The notes: generated by a model not told the origin, from the letters alone. 64,000 nucleotides of DNA from Peptoniphilus_A hominis (GCF_040096015.1 NZ_JBBMFO010000006.1:4392-68391); one strand, 5' to 3'. Shown: positions 51,432 to 60,935, counted from the first letter of the stretch. Translations and numbers: made by a program.

Positions 51432-51798
51432 TATATATAGAGGGACTTTTAAAACCTCGTTATATATAGATTTGAACCTTGACAACTGAATAGACCAAGA
51501 CAGGACATTAACCATTTGTGGAGCTTTATAATTTCTTCGCCATGACTTTTCTGCTGATAAGGATTTCGGTTTAAATAAATACTCTAGTTAAAAGAAGGAT
51601 AAAAGAAAACGAGCGACAAAAAGAAATTATATATTCAGCCTAGGAAACTGATGCGTTGAAGCAAATGGGGATAATGATACTTCTACAGTTGTTGCCGGCT
51701 CATCTTGAAAAGGGGCGGTGGTGAAATTCCAATGTCGTGACCTACACGCCTGTTAATGTCAAAAAACTTAAAAATATTGAAGATAAGGAGAAGGTATT
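51432..51798 (+). ncRNA. non-coding leader region with possible RNA structure ahead of the recombinase genes
   Basis: About 370 bases without a convincing gene and clearly richer in G/C than their surroundings. A hairpin pairs TATATATA/GAGG (51432-51443) with CCTC/TATATATA (51455-51468). Further on, GGCGGTGG (51714-51721) pairs with CCTACACGCC (51741-51750) with one bulged A. TTGACA at 51480-51485 could be a -35 box. The G/C-rich stretch from 51640 to 51755 looks constrained like structured RNA, but I do not recognise a known class. It may be the leader of the recombinase message or hold recombinase binding sites. Confidence 0.35.
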
Positions 51799-51966
51799 AT
51801 GTGTGATGAACATAATATAAATACAGAAATGAAAACAGATAAAAAAGATAAACAGATGATAAATCAAATTGATGGTTGGAATATAGAAGTTAAATTTAAT
51901 GAAAATGGATTTAGTTTAGAAAATTTAGTAGAGGAATACATCAAAGAAAAATTTTCTGTCTATTAG
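51799..51966 (+). CDS. small protein ahead of the recombinases (possibly TnpW-like)
   Basis: A 55-residue protein with AAGGAG nine bases before the ATG. It has a charged N-terminus and a compact C-terminal part (QIDGWNIEVKFNENG, then LENLVEEYIKEKF). That pattern (a short strand with V-K-F-N-E, then a helix ending in Lys/Arg) resembles TnpW-type small proteins of Tn4451-like elements, but the match is by eye. It lies 98 bases before the first recombinase of the triplet. Confidence 0.5.
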   Translation: MCDEHNINTEMKTDKKDKQMINQIDGWNIEVKFNENGFSLENLVEEYIKEKFSVY

Positions 51967-52064
51967 GGGCTGACAAAAAATATAAGGAGCGTTATAATAT
52001 TTTTGTGGAAGCCTAACCTTGGTTCGATTTATTGTATGTAAATTGAATTAAAGGAGGCTTTTTT

Positions 52065-53783
52065 ATGTTTAAAAACAATTTAGCAAAAGAAAATTTGGCA
52101 GTTATGTATTTAAGATTATCAAAAGAAGATGGCGAAAAAACAGAAAGTAACTCTATATCCAATCAAAGAGAAATTATAAACTCTTATGCAAGAAAAAATC
52201 AAATTACAATGATCAAAGAGTATGTTGATGATGGATATTCAGGTGCAAATTTTGATCGTCCCAATTTTAAAGAAATGATAAAGGCTGCCTATGATAGAAA
52301 GTTCAATACAATTATTGTAAAGGACTTATCGAGATTCGGAAGAGATTATATAGAAGCTGGAAAATATATTCAAAGAATATTTCCGGACAACGGTATAAGA
52401 TTTATATCAGTAAATGACAATTACGATAGTAAAAGTGCAGATATAAACGATACACATCTTATACTTCCTATAAAAAACTTCATCAATGACAGTTATTGCA
52501 GAGATATTTCCAATAAGGTAAAGAGTTCTCAGAAGATAAAAAGAGAAAAAGGAGATTTTATCAGTGCTTTTGCACCTTATGGATATAAAAAGTCTGAGGA
52601 GAATAAAAACAAGTTAGTGATTGATAAAAAGATATCGGATATTATCAAAAATATATTTGATATGAAACTCTTGGGATATTCCTCAAAGGCAATTGCAGAT
52701 GAACTAAATCATTTAGGAGTTTTAACTCCAAGAAAATATAAAGAAAGTCAAGGATTTAAGTGTAATGGATTTCAAAATACAAAAGGTGGAACTTGGTCAG
52801 CAAAGACAGTAAATAGAATTATAGAAAATGAAGTATATATTGGAAATACTTTACAAGGAAAGAGTGTTACTTTAAGTTATAAAAATAAAAAGCAGATAGA
52901 AAAAGAGAAAGAAGAATGGATAAGAGTAGAAAATACCCATGAAGCAATTATAAGTAAAGAAGTTTTTACTATTGCAAATACTATGTTAAAAAGAGATTTG
53001 AATAATTCTCGTGGAAAGGACAAAATTGATATTTTTACAGGAATGCTTTTTTGTAAAGAATGTGGAAGTTCTTTGATTAGAAGGACTGTAAAGTATAAAA
53101 AAAGAGAAGAGATATTCTATATCTGTTCAAAGTACAACAAGGGAAAATCTTGCACAAGACACAGCATAAAAGAAGAAACTTTGATAAAAGCAGTATCTAA
53201 AATAATGAAGTCCTACATTGAATTTAATGAAAATCTATATTCTAAAGTTCAGCGTATAGATATAAATAAAAATTTGAAAGACAATCAAATTCCTATACTA
53301 AGACGAGAAAAAGCAATGACAGAAGAACTCTTATCTTCCCTTTACCTTGACCTAAAAGAAGATGTTATTAGTAAAGAAGAATATCAACTTTTTAGAAAAA
53401 ACTATACAGAGAAATTGACTAAATTAGATGAAAGTATCGAGTATAGATTGAAAAAACAGGAAGATACTAAGGAGAAGATTGACAAAAATAAGAGTTGGAT
53501 CATCGACATTAACAAGTATAAAAATTTATCGGAAATAGATAGATTGTCTGTTGTGATGCTCATTGATAAAATTTTTATTTCTGAAGATAAGACGATAGAT
53601 GTTAGGTTTAATCATACCGAAGAATTGTCTTTACTTGAAGAAATGACAAAAACGGATAAGCCTGATATTAAATCTAACATCATAAAAAAGAAAAGTGTCT
53701 ATATAAGTAGGAAGTCAAAAACTATTCCCACTGTTATGAATAAAAGTCTTGTAAGTGCTGAAAGTGAGGTATGCTGTGGCTAG
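52065..53783 (+). CDS. large serine recombinase 1 of a triplet
   Basis: A 572-residue recombinase. The resolvase domain begins LAVMYLRLSKEDGE with Ser19 as nucleophile, then TIIVKDLSRFGRDYIEAGKYI. The recombinase domain has ENEVYIGNTLQG, a zinc-ribbon carries CKECGSSL with a later CSKYNKGKSC, and a coiled coil runs from about 410 to 480. AAAGGAGGCTTTTTT precedes the ATG. It is the first of three recombinase genes with short overlaps, the integration module seen in serine-type members of the Tn1549 superfamily in streptococci and clostridia. It probably works with the next two in excision and integration. Confidence 0.93.
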   Translation: MFKNNLAKENLAVMYLRLSKEDGEKTESNSISNQREIINSYARKNQITMIKEYVDDGYSGANFDRPNFKEMIKAAYDRKFNTIIVKDLSRFGRDYIEAGKYIQRIFPDNGIRFISVNDNYDSKSADINDTHLILPIKNFINDSYCRDISNKVKSSQKIKREKGDFISAFAPYGYKKSEENKNKLVIDKKISDIIKNIFDMKLLGYSSKAIADELNHLGVLTPRKYKESQGFKCNGFQNTKGGTWSAKTVNRIIENEVYIGNTLQGKSVTLSYKNKKQIEKEKEEWIRVENTHEAIISKEVFTIANTMLKRDLNNSRGKDKIDIFTGMLFCKECGSSLIRRTVKYKKREEIFYICSKYNKGKSCTRHSIKEETLIKAVSKIMKSYIEFNENLYSKVQRIDINKNLKDNQIPILRREKAMTEELLSSLYLDLKEDVISKEEYQLFRKNYTEKLTKLDESIEYRLKKQEDTKEKIDKNKSWIIDINKYKNLSEIDRLSVVMLIDKIFISEDKTIDVRFNHTEELSLLEEMTKTDKPDIKSNIIKKKSVYISRKSKTIPTVMNKSLVSAESEVCCG

Positions 53784-55518
53784 AACAAAAAACAGGCATA
53801 TATCACAATCAGAAACAGAAGTTGGAAAAGTGATTGAAAAAATATACATTGCCGGTATTTATGCTAGATTATCACAGGAAAGAAAGGAAGCTTACAGGGA
53901 TAAAAGTAATTCACTTGAAATGCAGGAAGAACTTTGTATAAATGCTGCAAAAGAAAAAGATATAAAGATTTTAAGAGTATACAAGGACTATGAATATTCT
54001 GGAACAAATTTTAAAAGACCTGCATTTATTGAAATGATGGAAGATATCCGAACAGGCATGATAGATTGTATCATAGTAAAAGATATGTCAAGGTTTGGTA
54101 GAGAGTATTTAGAAATCGCAAACTATATCGAAAAAGTATTTCCATTTTTGGGAGTTCGATTTATTTCCGTAAATGATAATCTGGATACTAAAGACGGTAT
54201 AAAATCAGATCAGAGTTATGAAATAGCAATAAAAAATATCTTCAATGATTTATACGCAAAAGATATTTCAAAGAAAATAAAAGCCTCTAAAGAAATAAAA
54301 ATGAAACAAGGGTCTTTTATAGGAGCGATGGCTCCGTATGGCTATAAGGTTGATAAAATTGATGGAAAAAGAGTTCTGGTGATGGACGAAAAGGCAGCAG
54401 ATGTAGTAAGACTTATCTTTTATATGGCAAGTCAAGGTAAATCCAATATGCAAATAGCAAGAGAATTGACTAAAACATATACGACACCTGATGAATATAA
54501 AAGAACAGGTAAAATTTTTAAGGATAAAGAAGATACAAAACAATGGGATATTTCTTATATATCAAAAATGCTTTCTGATGAAGTATATATTGGGAATTTG
54601 ATTCAAAGAGTATACTCAAATAGACATGATCCAAGTAGGAAAAGTAAGTTTCGTGATAAAGAAGAGTGGATTATAACAGAGAACACCCACGAAGGGTTAA
54701 TAGACAAAACTACATTTGAAAATATCAGAGAGATAAAGGAGAAAAAACAAAACTATCTACCTTACCATTCACTGAAAAACATAATAAAAGACGGAAAAGA
54801 AAATGTTGGAGTAAAAATTCAAAGAGATTATAAAAAAGAAGGAAAGTATGACGACCTCATACAATGCAGTGTTTGTGGTAGAAATTTGAAAAAACAATAT
54901 GGACCACGAGGACTGAAATATCATGATGAGATTTGCTATTGCTATTATTGTAAAGGTGGAGACAGATTAAAATTAGAAAAATCTCATGTCAGAATATATG
55001 AAACAGACCTAGACAAAATTTTAGTAGATACCTTTAAAAGACTGTTTTCAAGCTTTTATAAAAAGGATAAAAGATTACAACTAAAAATATATTTAGAAAA
55101 TATAAGTGCTGAAAAGATAAATCAAGTTTCTATAAAAACAGATGTAAATAATAAAAAGATTGCTTCTCTTAGGATCAATCTACAAGAACAATATGAAAAC
55201 TATGTTAAAGGAGAGGTTCTTTTAAGTGATTTTAAAATAGAAAGTAAAAAAATAAATAATCAAATAAAAACCTTAAAAAATGAGTTAAAAGTTTTTGATG
55301 AAAGAATAAGAAATATAAAAAAGAAAAAAAGAGAAATTATGGAATTTATAGATGTACTATTTTGCTGCTTGGATGCTAAAAGCATAGAAGTTGATAAAGA
55401 ATTGGTCGATACATTAATTAGCCATATAGAAATATCAGAGTATAAGAAGGTTGCCATATATTTTAAGTTTAAACTTGATAAAGATGTGGGAAAGCAGTTG
55501 GAGGTAGATCATGAATAA
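53776..55518 (+). CDS. large serine recombinase 2 of a triplet
   Basis: About 580 residues. I prefer the GTG at 53776 (product MARTKNRH...) because GAGG lies at proper spacing and the overlap with the previous stop is then eight bases, like the next junction; a GTG at 53755 is also in frame. The resolvase domain is IAGIYARLSQERKE with Ser33 (from 53776), then CIIVKDMSRFGREYLE. YIGNLIQRVYSN marks the recombinase domain, CSVCGRNLKKQYG with CYCYYCKGGD the zinc-ribbon, and a coiled coil follows. All catalytic-domain landmarks are intact. Confidence 0.92.
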   Translation: MARTKNRHISQSETEVGKVIEKIYIAGIYARLSQERKEAYRDKSNSLEMQEELCINAAKEKDIKILRVYKDYEYSGTNFKRPAFIEMMEDIRTGMIDCIIVKDMSRFGREYLEIANYIEKVFPFLGVRFISVNDNLDTKDGIKSDQSYEIAIKNIFNDLYAKDISKKIKASKEIKMKQGSFIGAMAPYGYKVDKIDGKRVLVMDEKAADVVRLIFYMASQGKSNMQIARELTKTYTTPDEYKRTGKIFKDKEDTKQWDISYISKMLSDEVYIGNLIQRVYSNRHDPSRKSKFRDKEEWIITENTHEGLIDKTTFENIREIKEKKQNYLPYHSLKNIIKDGKENVGVKIQRDYKKEGKYDDLIQCSVCGRNLKKQYGPRGLKYHDEICYCYYCKGGDRLKLEKSHVRIYETDLDKILVDTFKRLFSSFYKKDKRLQLKIYLENISAEKINQVSIKTDVNNKKIASLRINLQEQYENYVKGEVLLSDFKIESKKINNQIKTLKNELKVFDERIRNIKKKKREIMEFIDVLFCCLDAKSIEVDKELVDTLISHIEISEYKKVAIYFKFKLDKDVGKQLEVDHE

Positions 55519-57031
55519 GATAGCTATTTATCTCAGGCTTTCACAAGAAGATTATGAGAAATCGGATGAAAGTACAAGCATAGTAAATCAAAGAGATTAT
55601 ATAAAAAACTACATTGAAAATGAAACATCTTTAAAAAGTTGTGAAATAGAAGAATATGTAGATGATGGATATTCTGCTACTAATACAAATAGGCCTTCAT
55701 TTTTAAGGCTTATTGAGGATATAAAGAGTGGTAAAGTGGGAACTATAATTGTAAAAGATATGTCTAGGTTTTCAAGAGATTATATCTTACTTGGGGATTA
55801 TTTGAGCAATATATTTCCATTTTTAAAAATACGATTTATAGCTATCAATGATTGTTATGATTCCATAAACGAAAATGGAAATGGATTAGATATGGATACA
55901 CAGTTTAAGACATTGTATTATGATTTATTCAGTAAGGAATTATCTGAAAAGGTAAGAAGTTCTATTAGGCAAATTAAATCGCAGGGGAAAAATATAAATT
56001 GGGCAGCACCTTTTGGATATATTAAAGATCCTAAAGATAAACATAGCATCATCATTGATGAAAAAACAGCTTTTATAGTTAAAGAAGCTTTTGATTTATT
56101 GCTAAAAGGATATTCGTGTATTCAAGTGGCTAATATATTTAATGAAAAAGGTTATATTACACGCTCTGAACGAAAAGAAGAACTGAAACTTTCTGATTAT
56201 ACTGGAAATTTAATTACTGGAAGTGAGGTAAAGAAAAGAGTTTGGACAAATGCAGCTATCTCACAGATTACAAGGAACGAACTATATACAGGAGATTATG
56301 TATATAATAAATTCAAAGAAACAAAAATAGGTGGAAGAAAAAGAATTTTACTTCCTGAAGAGGAGTGGAAAATACTTCCAAATACCCATGAAGCTATTAT
56401 TTCCAGAGAAGTGTTTGATAAGGTTAAGAAAATAAAAGAAAAACGAAGTTTTGGGGGATATACAGGAAACAAAAATCGTTCTATTTTTTCTGATAAGATT
56501 TTTTGTAAAGAATGTGGTAGACATATGAGTTTACGATGTGACAGTAGACAAAAGAAGAATTCTGATAAAATATACAAGTATAAGATTTATTATTGTAATT
56601 TATGTAAAGCTGAGAAAAAACCAAACAATATCAAAGAGAAAGCTATTATTGAACTTATAAAACCCAAATTAAAAGATTTTAAGATACAAAACACATTAAA
56701 TGAAGAGAAAGTCATAGAACACAATAATGTAAAAGAAGAGATTCTAAAGGAAATATCCATATTAAACAGTAATTTACAAATCATCTATGAAAACTATAAA
56801 AAGAAAAATATTTCAAAAGAGGCGTATCTAAAGGAAAAATCTCTTATACAAGATAAAAAGATATTATTGGAGAGTAAGTTGGAAGAATTGAAGTCAGAGA
56901 AGATTGATTCAAGGAAAGAAACGGATATTACAGTCTTAGACGAAGAAAGTTTATTGAAGGCTTATTTAGACAATAAAATTGATAAAATAATTGTATCAAG
57001 AAGTGGAGAAATAGAAATTTTAGAAAAATAG
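55511..57031 (+). CDS. large serine recombinase 3 of a triplet
   Basis: A 506-residue recombinase overlapping the previous gene by eight bases. It opens MNKIAIYLRLSQEDYE with Ser11, then TIIVKDMSRFSRDYILLGDYL. The recombinase domain has RNELYTGDYVYNKFKET, the zinc-ribbon CKECGRHMSLRC and YCNLCKAEK, and the coiled coil spans about 400-470. It is shorter than its two partners at both ends. The triplet shares domain order but diverges in sequence, suggesting old duplication and distinct roles such as binding different att half-sites; that is inference. Confidence 0.92.
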   Translation: MNKIAIYLRLSQEDYEKSDESTSIVNQRDYIKNYIENETSLKSCEIEEYVDDGYSATNTNRPSFLRLIEDIKSGKVGTIIVKDMSRFSRDYILLGDYLSNIFPFLKIRFIAINDCYDSINENGNGLDMDTQFKTLYYDLFSKELSEKVRSSIRQIKSQGKNINWAAPFGYIKDPKDKHSIIIDEKTAFIVKEAFDLLLKGYSCIQVANIFNEKGYITRSERKEELKLSDYTGNLITGSEVKKRVWTNAAISQITRNELYTGDYVYNKFKETKIGGRKRILLPEEEWKILPNTHEAIISREVFDKVKKIKEKRSFGGYTGNKNRSIFSDKIFCKECGRHMSLRCDSRQKKNSDKIYKYKIYYCNLCKAEKKPNNIKEKAIIELIKPKLKDFKIQNTLNEEKVIEHNNVKEEILKEISILNSNLQIIYENYKKKNISKEAYLKEKSLIQDKKILLESKLEELKSEKIDSRKETDITVLDEESLLKAYLDNKIDKIIVSRSGEIEILEK

Positions 57032-57058
57032 ATGAATAGCATTAAAAGTAACTCATAA

Positions 57059-57106
57059 TCTCGCCAACTTTAATTTTAATACGCCAAAATGAAAATAATG
57101 GCGAGA
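57059..57106 (+). repeat. 8-bp inverted repeat downstream of the recombinase triplet
   Basis: TCTCGCCA (57059-57066) and TGGCGAGA (57099-57106) are perfect inverted copies separated by 32 A/T-rich bases. There is no T-run, so it is a poor terminator. Its position just after the third recombinase stop makes it a candidate recombinase-binding or end sequence. Confidence 0.45.
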
Positions 57107-57220
57107 GAATTCGCAGAAATAAATATTACAGTTTAATATGAGCCGATAGGGTAAATATTTAGGAACAAACAAAAAAATGATATAATTATAGTTAAAATGA
57201 GATATTGTGAGGTGATTTTT

Positions 57221-58024
57221 GTGTCTAAAATAAATGTAGAAGGATCAGAAATTAGCATTATTGCCATAGATAATAGAGATTATATTTCTTTAACCGACAT
57301 GGTTAGAAATGTTGAAAATGGTGTGGCACTGATAGAAAAATGGCTAAGGAATAAAAATACAATTGAATTTTTAGGAATATGGGAAGAAATGTATAATGCG
57401 AATTTTAATTCCACCGAATTCGAGGGAATTAAAAATGAAGCAGGTTTTAATCGTTTTATTTTATCGGTTAAACAATGGGTCAATAAGACGAATTCTATCG
57501 GAATTGTTGCCAAAGCAGGAAGATATGGTGGAACATATGCACATAAAGACATAGCTTTTGAATTTGCGTCGTGGGTATCACCTTATTTTAAGCTCTATCT
57601 AATTAAAGAGTTTGAGCGCTTAAAGGAAGAAGAGCAAAAACAATTAGGTTGGGATATCAAGAGAAATTTAGCTAAGATAAATTACAAAATTCATACAGAT
57701 GCAATTAAGAATAAACTTATCCCTGAAAAATTATCAAAGGAAAGAATAAACTATATCTATGCAAGTGAAGCAGATATATTAAATGTAGCTTTGTTTGGAA
57801 TGACCGCAAGAGAATGGCGTGAAGGTAATCCGGAGTTAAAAGGAAATATGAGAGACTATGCTGATATATCACAATTAGTGTGTTTATCAAATCTTGAGAA
57901 CTTAAATGCTGTTTTTATAAATGAGGGAATGGATGCAACTGAAAGGATAGAAAAATTAAATGCAATTGCTATTGAACAAATGAGGATTCTAACAGAAAGT
58001 GAACGTATAAAAAAGTTAAAATAA
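57221..58024 (+). CDS. KilA-N domain protein
   Basis: About 267 residues. The N-terminal KilA-N domain reads ISIIAIDNRDYISLTDMVR, ALIEKWLRNKNTIEFLGIWE, SIGIVAKAGRYGGTYAHKDIAFEFASWVSPYFKLYLIKEFERLK, very typical of this phage- and mobile-element-associated DNA-binding domain. The C-terminal half is helical (YASEADILNVALFGMTAREWREGNPEL). I choose the GTG at 57221 because AGGTGA lies just before it; an ATG at 57197 is in frame but has no ribosome site. Function is unknown; KilA-N proteins are often regulators or phage-related. A terminator follows. Confidence 0.85.
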   Translation: MSKINVEGSEISIIAIDNRDYISLTDMVRNVENGVALIEKWLRNKNTIEFLGIWEEMYNANFNSTEFEGIKNEAGFNRFILSVKQWVNKTNSIGIVAKAGRYGGTYAHKDIAFEFASWVSPYFKLYLIKEFERLKEEEQKQLGWDIKRNLAKINYKIHTDAIKNKLIPEKLSKERINYIYASEADILNVALFGMTAREWREGNPELKGNMRDYADISQLVCLSNLENLNAVFINEGMDATERIEKLNAIAIEQMRILTESERIKKLK

Positions 58025-58037
58025 AAGTTTTGTATAT

Positions 58038-58067
58038 AAATTAGGCGATAGAAATATCGTCTAATTT
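58038..58067 (+). terminator. Rho-independent terminator after the KilA-N gene
   Basis: AAATTAGGCGATA (58038-58050) pairs with TATCGTCTAATTT (58055-58067) with one G-T wobble and a four-base loop, ending in a short T-run. It lies 14 bases after the stop codon. Confidence 0.8.
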
Positions 58068-58082
58068 TATGTAACAATTGCT

Positions 58083-58544
58083 TGACATTGTAGGGAAAAT
58101 CAACCTTGATTAAAATTTTATTAGGTTTAAATCACGAGTATTCAGGTGATGTAAAAATTAGCAAGTAATTTAAAAATATCATATATTCCTCAAGATACAT
58201 CCAATTTAACAGGTAGCCTAAACGAGTATATTGACAACCAAGGTGTGGATGAAACATTGTGCAAAACAATTCTTAGAAAATTAGATTTTGCAAGAGAATT
58301 ATTTGAAATAGATATGAAGAACTATAGCGATGGACAAAAAAAGAAAGTTTTAATTGCCGTAAGTTTGTCAAAGCCAGCTCATATATTTATTTGGGACGAA
58401 CCACTGAATTATATAGATGTAATATCAAGAATACAGATTGAGGAATTTATAAAAGAAGCAAAACCTACACTTATATTTGTGGAACATGATAAGAGGTTTG
58501 TAGAAGACATAGCTAATAAAATAATACGATTACAAACTAAATAA
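58083..58544 (+). pseudogene. 5'-truncated, frameshifted ABC-F protein (Lsa/Vga-like ribosome protection)
   Basis: From 58083 the frames spell DIVGK, then TLIKILLGLNHEYSGDVKISK, then (new frame) NLKISYIPQDTSNLTGSLNEY, then an intact 99-codon stretch with NYSDGQKKKVLIAVSLSKPAHIFIWDEPLNYIDV and TLIFVEHDKRFVEDIANKII. This is the C-terminal ATPase domain of an ABC-F antibiotic-resistance protein of the Lsa/Vga type. The first ATPase domain, the linker and most of the second Walker A are gone, and at least two frameshifts remain, so it cannot confer resistance. It lies directly behind the KilA-N terminator. Confidence 0.75.
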
Positions 58545-58573
58545 TAACTCCCGGTTTGTCGAGGTGATACCTG

Positions 58574-58668
58574 TTAACGATACCCTTATGCTATCGTTAA
58601 AAAGTATGTGGATATGTTCCCACATACGAACGCGACTACTTGACATACTTGGTGTTCATTCGTTTCAT
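58574..58668 (+). repeat. element right-end repeat, copy A (two hairpins plus conserved tract)
   Basis: TTAACGATA (58574-58582) inverted with TATCGTTAA (58592-58600); then GTATGTGG (58604-58611) inverted with CCACATAC (58620-58627) around GATATGTT; then a tract beginning CTTGACATACTT at 58639 and ending GTTTCAT at 58668. The same order recurs at 61162-61248 and, weakly, at 63765-63791, each time before a rumA-like scar. The following 240 bases are much richer in G/C than the rest of the window and contain no gene I can support. Confidence 0.7.
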
Positions 58669-58915
58669 AAGGAGCGCGTAACACTGCTTGTACGAGCTAC
58701 GAAGTAGCGAAGTAGAAGCAGATGTACGTCCTATGCAAGGCACGCCCAAGAAAACGAGCAAGGTGAAGTTTGATTGGCTGCGTGCTACTGCAAGTATAGA
58801 TATGCTCTCAATAACAAGACTAAAAGTTATCGTGAGTAGATGACACTGCCCGCGCCGCGCGACAGCTGTCCAAGAGCTAGGAGCAAAGCGACATGGCGAT
58901 TGGAGACAGCGAACC

Positions 58916-59005
58916 GGGGAGTGCGTGGTATTGCTGTCAAAAGTGCAGAGTCTAAAGGCTAGAAAAATCTCGAAATCTAAGACATCGCAGAGTTTAAGCA
59001 GATGA
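58916..59005 (+). pseudogene. rumA/rlmD 3'-end scar A (23S rRNA methyltransferase fragment)
   Basis: In one frame this reads GECVVLLSKVQSLKARK and continues open to a stop at 59005. The motif E-C-V-V-L-L-S-K is the C-terminal signature of RumA/RlmD-type rRNA (uracil-5) methyltransferases (usually preceded by H-V). Sequence to the left is unrelated, so this looks like an attachment-site junction where an element's right end abuts the target gene. The same codon pattern recurs at 61387 and 63840. The 200 bases from 59006 to 59216 show no gene. Confidence 0.6.
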
Positions 59006-59216
59006 GTTTGATTTCAGTATTCTTCTTGTTATTGTTTTATTAGAAGTCATACATCAAGAAATTGTAGTATGGTTGAGTTTACAAAATCACAGAGGACAGG
59101 TGCAGTTGATGGGATAGATGTAAAAATTTATATATTGTAAAAACAATAATTATGCTTTTAAAATACTTAAGAAATAGAAATTGATAAACGTTGGCAAAAT
59201 AATACGGAGTATTCAT

Positions 59217-60935
59217 ATGAGTAAGAAATACAATGATGTGAGAATAAATTCAATTGAAAGAAATATAAAGAATAATGCTTTAGACTATTTGGATCATATT
59301 AATAAAAATAAAAATGAGGAAGAAGTATTAAAAGTTTTAAAATATTCTGGTTATTTTGTTACAGATAGAAACGAAAAATTATTTAGTAACGATACTAAAT
59401 GTCTAATAAAAAATTGGGTTAAAGATAACCTTTCAGATAATAGTTATAAGAAATTTAGACGATTATCTAAAGAGGGTAATAAACTAAATAAAAAAAGAAA
59501 TCAAATTAAAGAAGATATATTTAAAACTGAGCTGATGAAGTGTTCATATTTAGACTTGGTGGAAAGGTTTAATGATCAAATATCTATGAATTTAGATAAA
59601 TTAAGTGAAGCTTCATCTGAGCATGAGCAAGAACAATATTTAGTTTCTAGCGAAAATATCATTTTAGGATTAGGAACATTGCTTAGAGATGGATTTAAAA
59701 ATAACAAGTCGACGTGTTTTCAAAATACTGATGATAAAAATTCAAATGATATCCTAGTTTTAATTCAGTTACTCAATTTAGTAAATGATATAATTGTTAA
59801 TTGGATGTTCGGAGATGTGGAAGTAACTACTGGATTATTTAATAAATTATATATTAGAGAAAATCATGGAATAATTACGGATAGAATATTTTCATTTTTA
59901 GAGTACTATAATTTAAATAATGCTAAAAATTTGAAAGATTTTGATAATGAAAATGAGATAATTAAATATTCGAATTCCTTTAGAGAAAAATTGAAAGAAT
60001 TCTTTTATAGCGAAGACTTAACTGAAGAATACCTAGACATAAAACTGGAAAGATGGGTTTCCATCTACACTTATTTCTATAAACTAGCTATTAATGAGAA
60101 AAACGTACTAAAAATAGAAATAGAAAAATTAAAAAATGATTTGCTTCAAAATAAATTTAGTGAAGCTGAAATAAAGGTTATTTTTAAGCATCTGGTATTT
60201 GGTCAAAGCAAAAATGATTTATTCTCATCATTTTTAATTGAATACAACAATTTTATACTTTTACTTCCGTCATTAATAAAAATGATTGAACCACTAAAAA
60301 GTGTAATGGTTCTTTTTACTAATAATAATGAAATATCGAAAAAGGGTTCAAAATATGAAGAAAACATACATAATTTATTATTGAGATACAATCTTAGTGC
60401 AATTAAGAATGTTAAAACAAGTAGTAATGGCGAGAGTTATGAATTAGATATTTTACTATATATAGATGATACACTGTTTGTCATTGAGTGCAAAACTCAA
60501 TTTCAGCATGATAATGTGAGAGGATATTGTCGTAATATTCAGGAGTTAGATTATTACATTGATAAATTTAAACGCAATTTAAAATATTTTACCAAGGATG
60601 AAAATGGAAAGAAAAGCATTAATTCAAGACTTAAGGCTATTAATTGCAATATAGATAATGTAAATGTAGTCCCGATTCTATTAACAAATATTTCTTACTC
60701 TTTTGTTGAAAGAGAGGGAATATATATTTTAAATGATACAAAGTTATACAATTTTATAACTGCCAATCAGCCCGTGGTACATTATTTTGATAATAAAAAT
60801 AAGGAATATTTCCGAATAGGGATGTTATCTCCAGAATTGTTTAGAAATAAAAAAGCAAATACATTTATTGATTTTCTTAGAAATAACAATAATTATGAAA
60901 TTAGCCCATGTTGTGCAATAGAAAAAATTTTTTAA
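59217..60935 (+). CDS. orphan nuclease-like protein (PD-(D/E)XK signature)
   Basis: About 572 residues, mostly helical and without close family resemblance that I know. Near residue 390 a restriction-endonuclease-like core appears: KKGSKYEENIHNLLLRYN, then YELDILLYIDDTLFVIECKTQFQHD with Asp411, Glu424 and Lys426 in D-x12-E-x-K spacing. This is the NERD/Mrr-like nuclease signature. The ATG at 59217 is chosen because CGGAGT lies six bases upstream; a TTG at 59181 is less likely. It stands alone between two rumA scars. A defence or DNA-repair role is possible but unproven. A weak hairpin (ATGTCTC/GGGACAT) near 61113-61145 may end its transcript. Confidence 0.65.
   Translation: MSKKYNDVRINSIERNIKNNALDYLDHINKNKNEEEVLKVLKYSGYFVTDRNEKLFSNDTKCLIKNWVKDNLSDNSYKKFRRLSKEGNKLNKKRNQIKEDIFKTELMKCSYLDLVERFNDQISMNLDKLSEASSEHEQEQYLVSSENIILGLGTLLRDGFKNNKSTCFQNTDDKNSNDILVLIQLLNLVNDIIVNWMFGDVEVTTGLFNKLYIRENHGIITDRIFSFLEYYNLNNAKNLKDFDNENEIIKYSNSFREKLKEFFYSEDLTEEYLDIKLERWVSIYTYFYKLAINEKNVLKIEIEKLKNDLLQNKFSEAEIKVIFKHLVFGQSKNDLFSSFLIEYNNFILLLPSLIKMIEPLKSVMVLFTNNNEISKKGSKYEENIHNLLLRYNLSAIKNVKTSSNGESYELDILLYIDDTLFVIECKTQFQHDNVRGYCRNIQELDYYIDKFKRNLKYFTKDENGKKSINSRLKAINCNIDNVNVVPILLTNISYSFVEREGIYILNDTKLYNFITANQPVVHYFDNKNKEYFRIGMLSPELFRNKKANTFIDFLRNNNNYEISPCCAIEKIF

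Noticed and set aside
51480..51798. Known riboswitch class in the recombinase leader
   Set aside because: I compared it by eye with the cobalamin and cyclic-di-GMP riboswitch cores and found no match, so no class is assigned.
57059..57106. Inverted repeat after the recombinases as the ICE right end
   Set aside because: It lacks any target-gene sequence beside it, whereas the rumA-like scars further right give a more specific end signal; kept only as a repeat.
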